DNA of 64,000 bases from Desulfatitalea sp. BRH_c12 (GTDB lineage: Bacteria; Desulfobacterota; Desulfobacteria; Desulfobacterales; Desulfosarcinaceae). The stretch lies in the NCBI GenBank assembly GCA_000961655.1, contig LADR01000045.1, positions 1-64,000 of the forward strand, read 5' to 3'. The position numbers and the translations under genes were made by a program. Shown here piece after piece: positions 35,631 to 43,398 of the stretch (its first letter is position 1; each line of letters begins with the position of its first letter). A model generated the notes under the pieces. The model searched no databases. It was given only the letters and a program-made list of their open reading frames with translations, and was not told the DNA's origin.

Positions 35631-36062
35631 GGTTTCATTTACCTTTTTTCTGTGATCGATATGTCTGGTTATACACACAACGCGGTTGCCCATATAAAAA
35701 AAAAGGCCTTTATCCGTGATAATGGTCGGCGGGTAAGGGTTTTTTGAAAAGTATTAAAATGCCCCTGACCTGTCAACATCATTCGGATGATCCGTCAGGG
35801 TAACCGCATTTGCGTGTGGGCTAATGCTCGCTGTAGGGCGACCGGCGGTCGGCCACGCGAACCACTGTATTCAGGTCATCGTCAAAAATGGCGAGGTCTT
35901 ATTCTTCCGCACCCATGATTGCCTGGAATGCTGGCTTTGCGCCTGCACCGGGCGACCGCCGGTCGCCCCTACAGATGGAATCCTCTGCGAAACACGGCAA
36001 TGAGGTTCTCGTAAAGCCGAGGAAGGATGCGGCAAGATGCTTCCCTATTTCTCCCTGCTGCG
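35631..36062. other. Gap with two inverted GGGCGACCGGCGGTCG copies
   Basis: No supported gene. GGGCGACCGGCGGTCGGCC at 35836-35854 and GGGCGACCGCCGGTCGCCCC at 35950-35969 are self-complementary elements about 100 bases apart. Confidence 0.55.
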
Positions 36063-36857
36063 CTATTCCATGAGAAGCATCGCGAAAAGCAGGCCCGACA
36101 AGCCTATGCGGTACCAGCCAAAAATGCTGAAGGTATGGGTCTGGACATAGCGCAGCAACCATTTGACCACCACAAACGACACTGCCGCGGATACTATGAA
36201 GCCCAGCAGCACCATGTCCCAACGTTCGGGCAATGCATCGGCAAAGGGGTGCGACAAGGCCCGGTAAATTTTCAACCCGCCGGCAGCCAGCATCGTGGGA
36301 ATGCCGACCAGGAATGAAAATTCGGTGGCGGCCGGCCGGCTCAGGCCGACAGCCAGCATCAGCAGAATCGTTGCGCCGGAACGCGAAATACCCGGGAAAA
36401 CCGCGGCGATCAACTGCCCCACCCCTACAATGACGGCAATCGTCCAGGTCACCGAAAGATCGAACGGCCGGTCGCGCAGCCATCTTTCCACCATAACAAA
36501 ACCGATGCCGCCCAACAGGATGGCCCAGGCTATAGGCGCCAGTGCTTCCGGCAATACAAACCCGAAGTGATCCAAGAGCAATCCACCGATGCCGGTGATG
36601 ACTACCGCAAGAACGATTTTCAGAGCATACTGCTGGGTAGCTGGTTCGCGCCATTCGAAGACGAATTGGTGCAGGCGCTGGGGAAAAAGAGGCAACACGG
36701 CGATCACGGCACCGCTTTGAATGACGATGTTGAACAGATCGCTCTGCCGCGGCAACCAGTGTTGGGCGATGAGTAAATGGGCTGTGGAAGATATGGGCAG
36801 AAATTCGGTAATACCTTCGATAATGCCGAGAATGACAACAGCGATCCAGTCGTACAT
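36063..36857 (-). CDS. uppP: Undecaprenyl-diphosphatase
   Basis: The 264-residue polytopic enzyme removes a phosphate from undecaprenyl diphosphate so the lipid carrier can be reused for peptidoglycan and O-antigen synthesis. Both BacA/UppP signatures are present: GIIEGITEFLPISSTAHL with Glu and Ser/His at residues 14-28, and AVFPGISRSGATI with the catalytic-region Arg near residue 160. Length is typical. It stands alone, convergent with nothing close by. Confidence 0.95.
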   Translation of the reverse strand: MYDWIAVVILGIIEGITEFLPISSTAHLLIAQHWLPRQSDLFNIVIQSGAVIAVLPLFPQRLHQFVFEWREPATQQYALKIVLAVVITGIGGLLLDHFGFVLPEALAPIAWAILLGGIGFVMVERWLRDRPFDLSVTWTIAVIVGVGQLIAAVFPGISRSGATILLMLAVGLSRPAATEFSFLVGIPTMLAAGGLKIYRALSHPFADALPERWDMVLLGFIVSAAVSFVVVKWLLRYVQTHTFSIFGWYRIGLSGLLFAMLLME

Positions 36858-36991
36858 GAGACTCCGTCCGTTGGTCGAAAAAGGGTCCTTGTTCTATCCA
36901 ATATCGCTTGGCTTCTTATCTATAACCGCTGCGGGCATCGTCAAGAAGGCCCCTGGACGCTTTCCAGCACGGGGCACCGGTTTCACCTGCA

Positions 36992-37013
36992 GGGGCGAAC
37001 CTTGTGTTCGCCC
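36992..37013 (-). repeat. GGGCGAACACAAGG repeat, copy 2 (reverse)
   Basis: It reads GGGGCGAACCTTGTGTTCG on the plus strand, the reverse complement of copy 1. Confidence 0.65.
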
Positions 37014-37038
37014 GGTGTGGTCAGGGCCCTTCGGCGTC

Positions 37039-37095
37039 GCACTGAAGACCGTGCGTCAACGCGGGACGCGGGCGAACACAAGGTCCACCCCTACA
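37039..37095 (+). repeat. GGGCGAACACAAGG repeat, copy 3 with lead-in
   Basis: CTGAAGACCGTGCGT leads into GCGGGCGAACACAAGG and CCACCCCTACA. Confidence 0.65.
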
Positions 37096-37196
37096 CAGTC
37101 AACGCAACCGCAGACCAGAGCGGCAGCCATTGGAAATCGCTATTTAGCAGAGAACCGGCATTTATTAAACTGTTTTGGTTTGCAATTCGGCCTTCT

Positions 37197-37245
37197 CGCT
37201 GACGACCGTGCGTAAAATGCGGGCGAACACAAGGTCCGTCCTACA
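37197..37245 (+). repeat. GGGCGAACACAAGG repeat, copy 4 with lead-in
   Basis: CTGACGACCGTGCGT leads into GCGGGCGAACACAAGG and CCGTCCTACA, parallel to copy 3. Confidence 0.65.
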
Positions 37246-37416
37246 GGAAAACCGCGTATCGTTCGGCTGGGGCGGTGGCGCCGGGGACGCTGTGCCAACG
37301 ACCGCCCTTCGGGCCGGAAAAAAATATTGCCATTTTCGCCTTCAACGTTGAATAGTGTCATCACTGGCCGCGGGGTTCAATAGGCCGTTTCTCATCCAAA
37401 CAGCAAAGGAGGTAAA

Positions 37417-38886
37417 ATGACCTCTGCATCGATGATCATCGGGGCGGCCCAGGGAGAGTTGGTCCGGCAGATGGGCCGTATGGCCAATCGCCATGGGTTG
37501 ATCGCCGGAGCCACGGGCACCGGCAAAACCGTTACCCTGCAGGTGCTGGCCGAGGGGTTTTCACGCATGGGCGTTCCAGTGTGGGCGGCCGATATTAAAG
37601 GCGATCTTTCGGGCCTGGCCACCGCAGGGCAGCCGCACCCCAAAATCGACGAACGCCTGGCCGCCATCGGATTGCCTGCGTACCGGCAGCAACCCACGCC
37701 GGCCCTATTTTGGGACATGGACGGCCAAACCGGTCATCCGGTGCGTACGACCATGTCTGAAATCGGGCCTTTGCTGCTGAGCCATCTGCTCGAACTCAAC
37801 GAAACACAGACCGGCGTGATCTATGCCGCATTCGATTATGCCGACGACGAGGGCCTGCTTCTGCTGGACCTCAAGGATCTGCGCGCCCTGCTGGCCTGGA
37901 TGGCCGAAAATAGCTCGTCATTGAGCACCACTTACGGCAATATCAGCGCCGCCAGCGTAGGCGCCATCCAACGCCGGCTGCTGGTGCTCGAAGAGCAGGG
38001 CGCCGAGCGTTTCTTCGGTGAACCGGCCCTGCTGCTGACCGACCTGATGCACACCGATTTTTCAGGTCGCGGGGTCGTCAGCCTATTCGAGGCCGGCCGT
38101 TTGATTCAACAGGCTCCACGCGTCTACGCCGCCTTTCTGCTTTGGCTGATGGCCGAACTGTTCGAGCAACTGCCTGAAGCGGGCGACCTGCCGGTCCCCA
38201 AGTTGGTTCTCTTTTTCGACGAAGCCCATCTGCTTTTCACCGGCACGCCCAAGCCGCTGGTGGAGAAGATAGAACAGGTGGTGCGCCTGATCCGATCCAA
38301 GGGGGTAGGCATCTACTTTGTCACCCAGAACCCGCTGGACATTCCGGATGCTGTTCTGGGGCAGCTCGGGCTCAAGATCCAGCATGCCCTGCGCGCCTTC
38401 ACGCCCAAGGACCAAAAAGTGATCAGGGCCGTCGCAGCGGGTTTCAGGGCCAATCCGGCCTTCAATACCGCCGACATCCTTACGCAGCTGGGCACGGGGG
38501 AAGCCCTGGTGTCGGTGCTGGCCGAGGACGGCCGGCCCACGCCGGTACAGCGTACCCTGATCGCGCCGCCCGAGGGCCGCATAGGGCCAATCGACCCGGA
38601 ACAGCGAAACGCACTGCGCGAACGCTCGCCGCTGCGCGGCAAATATGACCAGGACGTGGACCGCGAGTCAGCCTATGAGTTACTGAAAAATCGCGCGCAA
38701 GCCTCTCAAGCCGCGGCGCAGGATGAGGCGCTCGCAAAGAAGCCGTCCCGCCGCGGGAGCGGGACACAACGCCAATCGATCGGCGAAGCCATGGTTAAAA
38801 GTGCGGCGCGCAGCATCGGCAGCCAACTGGGCCGCCAGATTTTGCGCGGCCTGCTTGGGGCGATGTTCGGAAACAAAAGCAGGTGA
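37417..38886 (+). CDS. HerA-like ATPase, DUF853/YjgR family
   Basis: The 489-residue protein has the FtsK-HerA-type P-loop ATPase core: Walker A GATGTGKT near residue 31, WAADIKGDLSGLA, Walker B VLFFDEAHLLF near 270, and VTQNPLDIPDAVLGQLG near 305. The C-terminal tail is basic and helical (VKSAARSIGSQLGRQILRG). Homologues such as YjgR are cytoplasmic ATPases of unproven function, possibly DNA-associated. AAGGAGGTAAA precedes the ATG. A terminator follows at 38897. Confidence 0.88.
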   Translation: MTSASMIIGAAQGELVRQMGRMANRHGLIAGATGTGKTVTLQVLAEGFSRMGVPVWAADIKGDLSGLATAGQPHPKIDERLAAIGLPAYRQQPTPALFWDMDGQTGHPVRTTMSEIGPLLLSHLLELNETQTGVIYAAFDYADDEGLLLLDLKDLRALLAWMAENSSSLSTTYGNISAASVGAIQRRLLVLEEQGAERFFGEPALLLTDLMHTDFSGRGVVSLFEAGRLIQQAPRVYAAFLLWLMAELFEQLPEAGDLPVPKLVLFFDEAHLLFTGTPKPLVEKIEQVVRLIRSKGVGIYFVTQNPLDIPDAVLGQLGLKIQHALRAFTPKDQKVIRAVAAGFRANPAFNTADILTQLGTGEALVSVLAEDGRPTPVQRTLIAPPEGRIGPIDPEQRNALRERSPLRGKYDQDVDRESAYELLKNRAQASQAAAQDEALAKKPSRRGSGTQRQSIGEAMVKSAARSIGSQLGRQILRGLLGAMFGNKSR

Positions 38887-38896
38887 TAAAATATAA

Positions 38897-38930
38897 AAAG
38901 CCCAGCGGCCGACGCGCGGCGCAGGGCTTT
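38897..38930 (+). terminator. Terminator of the HerA-like gene
   Basis: AAAGCCC (38897-38903) pairs with GGGCTTT (38924-38930), with a GC-rich inner stem between. It lies ten bases after the stop codon. Confidence 0.65.
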
Positions 38931-38939
38931 GGTATATGG

Positions 38940-38964
38940 AAAAAACGGGAGCAAGGCACTCCCG
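38940..38964 (-). terminator. Terminator of the small minus-strand gene
   Basis: On the minus strand CGGGAG pairs with CTCCCG (38946-38964) and is followed by six T residues. It lies 15 bases after the 38979 stop codon. Confidence 0.7.
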
Positions 38965-38978
38965 CCAGGCGCGACCTG

Positions 38979-39302
38979 CTAGCGCATTGCCGCGCGCGGT
39001 GCTTTGCCTGCCAGGGGGTTGTAAAGCTTCATGATGGCGAATTTCATCACGTCCAGGGTCTTCATTTCAGCGATGATGCCAACCAGTTTGGCTTCCGCCT
39101 CGGCAGGAAGCACGCAGGCATTGGCGCTATCGAAGGAAAGGTCTGTGAAACCCTTGGCGAGTTTCTTTTGTTCCTTGGCGCTCATCTCGACCTGAACGGC
39201 CTTCTTACCGTCAAGTTCGATGATTTTGTCCGCCAATCCAGCATCCTCGATTTTTTTGCGCTTCTCGTCGTCCAGAAAAACATTGATCAAATAGTCCGCC
39301 AT
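38979..39302 (-). CDS. Small conserved-looking cytoplasmic protein (107 aa)
   Basis: I do not recognise a family. The 107-residue protein is soluble and charged (MADYLINVFLDDEKRKKIED, then EMSAKEQKKLAKGFTDLSF), with an A/E-rich helix and a tail LYNPLAGKAPRAAMR. An AGGAGAATCCCTC ribosome site and its own downstream terminator on the minus strand support it as a real monocistronic gene. Confidence 0.65.
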   Translation of the reverse strand: MADYLINVFLDDEKRKKIEDAGLADKIIELDGKKAVQVEMSAKEQKKLAKGFTDLSFDSANACVLPAEAEAKLVGIIAEMKTLDVMKFAIMKLYNPLAGKAPRAAMR

Positions 39303-39421
39303 GAGGGATTCTCCTGTGATTTAAAGGTCGTTGGTAAAGGCCTTAATTCGATTTCCTTGAATATGTGACTCCGAACGGCGTGTCAAGCCCCTAACGGTAC
39401 TTATCCGGGATAATTACGCAC

Positions 39422-39446
39422 CGGGCGAACACACGTTTCGCCCCTA
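39422..39446 (+). repeat. GGGCGAACACACG repeat, copy 5
   Basis: It reads CCGGGCGAACACACGTTTCG then CCCCTAG, a variant of the dispersed element, just after the octaheme cytochrome stop. Confidence 0.55.
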
Positions 39447-39466
39447 GGGGCCACCGGGCAAATGCC

Positions 39467-40957
39467 CTAACGGGCCTCGCGCATCTGCAGCCAGTCCTGC
39501 ATTTCCATAATCGTTTTGCTCAGGTGATAGCGGCCGTCCTCGAAAACGCCATAATCGCCGCCGCCGCCCATGGCGGAGACAAAGCGGGTGTTGTTCGCAT
39601 AGAGCAGCCAGGCATCGCTCCAGCGCCGTTCGATATATTCATCAAAAGGGCTGCCACCCCGGTCTGGGCCATGGGCCCATTTTTTTTGCCATATGCGCTG
39701 CATGAGCTGGGTAGCCGTGCGCACCTGCTGATCGGTGGTGGCGATCGTGTTGTCCAGCCGTTCGAAATGGGTGCGGGTCCAGGATGTGCCGTGGCAGGCC
39801 AGACAGGTGCGCTGCATGGTCGCCCGTCGGCTCTTGATCTCATCGGCATCGATCAGAAAACGTGCGGCCGGGGTGCCGTCCAGGTCGGTCGGCAGCGGCA
39901 TCCCAGCCGCATTGCGAATGCGGGTGGTGTCCGGTGACAATGGCTGGGCATGGGCGTAGACCAAGCCGAAAATACGCATGCCCAGCCGATCGCTCATCCG
40001 GTGGCTGCGGTGGCTGATAACCTCGCCGTTGCTGTCGACCACCAGGCTGATGTGGCAGGCGGCGCAGGTCGGCGCGCTGAAATCCCGGCCGATAGTCCAC
40101 GGCACGGGGTCGAAACGCCACTGGCTCTGCTTGCTCGAAAATATGTTGCCGTGTTTGCTGGCCGAATAGACCTTATACGCTGGCACATCCGGTCCGGCGT
40201 GACACTCTTTGCAGGTGTGTGGCTTGCGTGCCATTTCGATCGAAAAGTGATGGCGCGTGTGGCAGCTGCTGCACGCGCCCTGGCTACCGTCGAGGTTGAT
40301 GCGCCCGACGCCCTGATTGGGCCATCCCTTGATAATGGGAAATTCCAGCTCACCCATGTCCGTATCGCGCTGTTCGGTTCCGGCGAGCGAAAGCCGGGTA
40401 CCGTGGCAATAATAACAGCTTTCGGCCTGGGTCATCGGATCGGGTGGGTCGAACTGGATTTTGCCGCCTTCTCGCCTGCTTTTACCGAGGATCGAACGTT
40501 CCAGTTCATTGTAGAGCGCGTTATCGGCCAGGTTGCCATGCGCGGCGGACATGATGTTATCGGCATACTCCGTCCGCTCCGCGACATGGCAGACGACGCA
40601 ATCGTCCGGGCTGACCACCATGTGGATCTGGTGGCCATTGTGCTCGAAAGTGTCGGCATGGGCTTCGGGCCGCAAACTGTGGCATTCGGCGCATCCCACT
40701 GCCGTAGTGCGCAGTGTGTCGGGCACCTGCTTGCTCGAGAGTTTGCGGCCCAAGCCCTGGACCTGCATGGCCATATGGGGACTGACGACCGCATGACGGC
40801 TGTTTTTCCAATCCGCCACAATGCCCGGATGAACGGCACTATGGCAATCCAGGCACTCTTGCGTGGCCGGGCTCACGGGCGCGCCGGCGGGTGTTGCTGA
40901 AACGGGGCTCGCACAACACAGAAATCCGACCAGAACCACAAGGGACAAACGGGGCAT
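39467..40957 (-). CDS. HAO-like octaheme cytochrome c
   Basis: The 496-residue periplasmic protein has a signal peptide ending near SPVSA and eight CXXCH motifs (CLDCH, CAECH, CVVCH, CYYCH, CSSCH, CKECH, CAACH, CLACH). Order, spacing and length resemble the hydroxylamine-oxidoreductase-like octaheme family, which in anaerobes often works reductively on nitrite or hydroxylamine. The C-terminal part (FDEYIERRWSDAWLLYANN) is the helical region where true HAO has its crosslinking Tyr. I cannot confirm that residue. It is unrelated in sequence to the OTR-type octaheme at 14118. No quinol oxidase partner adjoins. Confidence 0.8.
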   Translation of the reverse strand: MPRLSLVVLVGFLCCASPVSATPAGAPVSPATQECLDCHSAVHPGIVADWKNSRHAVVSPHMAMQVQGLGRKLSSKQVPDTLRTTAVGCAECHSLRPEAHADTFEHNGHQIHMVVSPDDCVVCHVAERTEYADNIMSAAHGNLADNALYNELERSILGKSRREGGKIQFDPPDPMTQAESCYYCHGTRLSLAGTEQRDTDMGELEFPIIKGWPNQGVGRINLDGSQGACSSCHTRHHFSIEMARKPHTCKECHAGPDVPAYKVYSASKHGNIFSSKQSQWRFDPVPWTIGRDFSAPTCAACHISLVVDSNGEVISHRSHRMSDRLGMRIFGLVYAHAQPLSPDTTRIRNAAGMPLPTDLDGTPAARFLIDADEIKSRRATMQRTCLACHGTSWTRTHFERLDNTIATTDQQVRTATQLMQRIWQKKWAHGPDRGGSPFDEYIERRWSDAWLLYANNTRFVSAMGGGGDYGVFEDGRYHLSKTIMEMQDWLQMREAR

Positions 40958-41047
40958 GACATCTCCTGCACGCAGTGGGGGTACATCCGCATTGAACCTA
41001 TGCCATATAGGCCGGCTTCGACACGTAGTCGTTTTGTGATTTTTTCT

Positions 41048-41584
41048 TTATTCCACGATCACGCCGCAGGCGATTCTGCCGCCGCCACCGCCCATTTCGG
41101 GGGTGTCGGAGTAATTATCACCGCCGCTGTGGATCATCAAGGCGCGGCCCTTCAGGTCTGCCGCTTTGAGCCTCGGCGCCAACACCGGCAAGGTGGCATG
41201 ACCTTGATCGTCCACATACAGGGCCGGCAGGTCACCCAAATGCCCGTTTCCGTAAGGGCCTTTGTGGGCGCCGGTGCCGGCCGGGTCATAGTGGCCGCCG
41301 GAAGCCAGGCCGGGCACCATGACCCCGTCTTTTTCCAGCGAACCGCATGTGCCTTCGGTATGCAGATGGAAGCCATGCAGGCCGGGCGGCAGGCCTTTGA
41401 GGTCGGGCGTGAACAAGATGCCATATTCCGATTCGGTCGTTCTGACGGTACCAATGTTTTCGCCGGTACCCTCTTCGGTGAGCATGTGGATTTTGATCAC
41501 ATTCGGATCATCGCCCGAACCACATGCCCACAAAAACATAACGACCATGCTGGCCAAGACCACCATCGATAACGCTTTCTTCAT
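41048..41584 (-). CDS. sodC: Periplasmic Cu/Zn superoxide dismutase (lipoprotein)
   Basis: The 178-residue protein dismutates superoxide in the periplasm. A lipoprotein signal ends at LWAC, so it is probably membrane-attached. Metal ligands are visible: [11 protein letters not shown] (two Cu His and the disulfide Cys), [20 protein letters not shown] (Zn His and Asp) and [13 protein letters not shown] (last Cu His). The second disulfide Cys is in RIACGVI. GGGAGGCTGAC precedes ATG 41584. It is placed 91 bases downstream of the HAO-like cytochrome promoter side, in the same orientation. Confidence 0.93.
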   Translation of the reverse strand: MKKALSMVVLASMVVMFLWACGSGDDPNVIKIHMLTEEGTGENIGTVRTTESEYGILFTPDLKGLPPGLHGFHLHTEGTCGSLEKDGVMVPGLASGGHYDPAGTGAHKGPYGNGHLGDLPALYVDDQGHATLPVLAPRLKAADLKGRALMIHSGGDNYSDTPEMGGGGGRIACGVIVE

Positions 41585-42051
41585 GTCAGCCTCCCTAACC
41601 GGCTTTGCCGGCGTTAAAGGTGGAAAGTGCAAAATAGAAGGATTTCTGTCGACTTTATCCTTCATGACCTTCTTCAATGGCAAACCCTTTTTTAGGTATG
41701 TCCGTGTTCATGATTCAAAGGCCGACGGGGCCGGTCTGGCGCACAAGCGCCTGGGGCAAACTGCGTTAAAGTATTGCCCAAAAGAAATTTGTCCAGATGC
41801 CGGAAGCGAACCCACGCAACCGCATCGACTTTTTTTCGTTGGTCCATGGTGTATGAAATGCGCCTTCAATCGTCTCCCGAAAGGGTCGCGACAGGCGATT
41901 GCCAAAAGGCCTTCGTGAAGCGCTTGTTTTCAGACAGGGGCCGTGCTAATGGCCTTCCGGCATTTGCGGCGGCTGTCGGGTTGTTTTCAGGATGCCATGC
42001 ACCGTGCCGGCGCACTCACCGGACCACTCGGATCATAAAGGATTTCAATTC
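41585..42051. other. Divergent gap between sodC and the ion transporter
   Basis: About 470 bases with no gene. 41619-41652 carries a reverse copy of the CGACAGAA...CACTTT element. No clear promoter is called. Confidence 0.45.
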
Positions 42052-43269
42052 ATGTGGGCCGCTTTCATCTTCGCTGTCACCTATGTCGGCGTGGCTGTCG
42101 GCCGCATCCCCTGGCTTCTTCTGGATCGGACCGGCATCGCGCTGCTGGGCGCCATCGCCATGGTCGTCAGCGGTGCCGTGGCTGTCGATCGCGCCGTCGG
42201 AAGCATCGATGTGTCCACCATTTTGCTGCTGTATGCCCTGATGATCATATCGGCGCAACTGCGCCTGGGCGGTTTTTACACGTGCATCGCCCGGCGTATT
42301 GCAGCCCTGTGCGTTTACCCGCGGCGTTTTCTGCTGGTCTGCATGGGGATCGGCGCGTTTTTATCGGCAATCCTGGCCAACGATATCATCTGTCTGGCGT
42401 TCACACCGGTGCTGGCCTATTCGCTGCTCAGTGCCCGTTTGAACCCAATGCCTTTTCTGCTAGGCTTGGCGGTATCGAGCAACATCGGATCGGCCGCCAC
42501 TATCATCGGCAACCCTCAAAATATGCTCATCGGACAGATTGGACACCTTTCGTTTGCGTCGTTCACGGCCTGGTGCGGTCCACCAGCCCTGGCGGCCCTG
42601 GCCGGCAGCTATGCCATCATCGTGGCGCTGTACCACCGGCAATGGCTGCGGCCGTATAGCGTCGCCCCTGAAACACCGTTACCGGCCTGGCCATCGTTCA
42701 ATCCCTGGCAAAGCACCAAAGGGCTCATTGCGGCGACATGCCTGGTAATCCTGTTTCTATTTACGGCCGTTCCCAGAGAGCTGGCCGCCATCGGGATCGC
42801 CGGCTTACTGCTGTGCAGCCGCAAGATGCGATCGCGTCACATCACCGAGTTGATCGACTGGCACCTGTTGACCCTTTTCTGCGCCCTGTTCGTAGTCATC
42901 GAGGGCATTGCCATGGTCCACCTGCCCGAACACATCGTGGCCATGCTGGCGCGCAATGGCATCGACTTGCAACATCCAATTGTGTTGACGGGCGTGGCGA
43001 CCCTGCTGAGCAATATGGTCAGCAATGTACCGGCGGCCATGCTGCTCGTGCGCTTTTTGGACAGCGCCCAACCCGAACAGTGGTATCTGCTGGCCCTTTC
43101 CAGCACCTTTGCCGGCAACCTGATCACGATCGGCAGCATCGCCAACCTGATCGTCATCGAGCAGGCCCGCGCCTACGGTATTGTCATCGGCTTCAAAACC
43201 CACGCCAAGGTGGGGTTGGCGGTCACCGCATGGTCGCTGCTGGTGGTGATCGGCTGGATCTATTTATAA
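42052..43269 (+). CDS. ArsB/NhaD-superfamily (SLC13-like) ion transporter
   Basis: The 405-residue protein has about 11 membrane helices and the IT-superfamily motifs SSNIGSAATIIGNPQNMLIG (helix-break motif 1, residues about 142-161) and FAGNLITIGSIANLIVIEQA (motif 2, about 356-375). Members export arsenite, exchange Na+/H+ or import anions. The NIGSAATIIGNPQN wording fits the ArsB/YbiR-like anion permease branch better than dicarboxylate carriers. AAAGGATTTCAATTC sets ATG 42052. No ars genes are nearby. Confidence 0.83.
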   Translation: MWAAFIFAVTYVGVAVGRIPWLLLDRTGIALLGAIAMVVSGAVAVDRAVGSIDVSTILLLYALMIISAQLRLGGFYTCIARRIAALCVYPRRFLLVCMGIGAFLSAILANDIICLAFTPVLAYSLLSARLNPMPFLLGLAVSSNIGSAATIIGNPQNMLIGQIGHLSFASFTAWCGPPALAALAGSYAIIVALYHRQWLRPYSVAPETPLPAWPSFNPWQSTKGLIAATCLVILFLFTAVPRELAAIGIAGLLLCSRKMRSRHITELIDWHLLTLFCALFVVIEGIAMVHLPEHIVAMLARNGIDLQHPIVLTGVATLLSNMVSNVPAAMLLVRFLDSAQPEQWYLLALSSTFAGNLITIGSIANLIVIEQARAYGIVIGFKTHAKVGLAVTAWSLLVVIGWIYL

Positions 43270-43398
43270 TTGAAAAGCATCGTGCAGTTGAATTGGCCGA
43301 TGATCTGCTTACCATAGGAGAACATATCCGAAGCGTGGTCAGCCTTGGTCTGCACGGGCTGGGAACCTCCCGTAAATCCCTGCACAAGAGGAGGAAAA

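Larger units (their letters stand above)
36858..37416. other. Gap with three copies of the GGGCGAACACAAGG repeat
   Basis: About 560 bases with no supported gene. Three copies of the dispersed element lie here. The two forward copies share a longer lead-in (GAAGACCGTGCGT / GACGACCGTGCGT). Confidence 0.55.
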
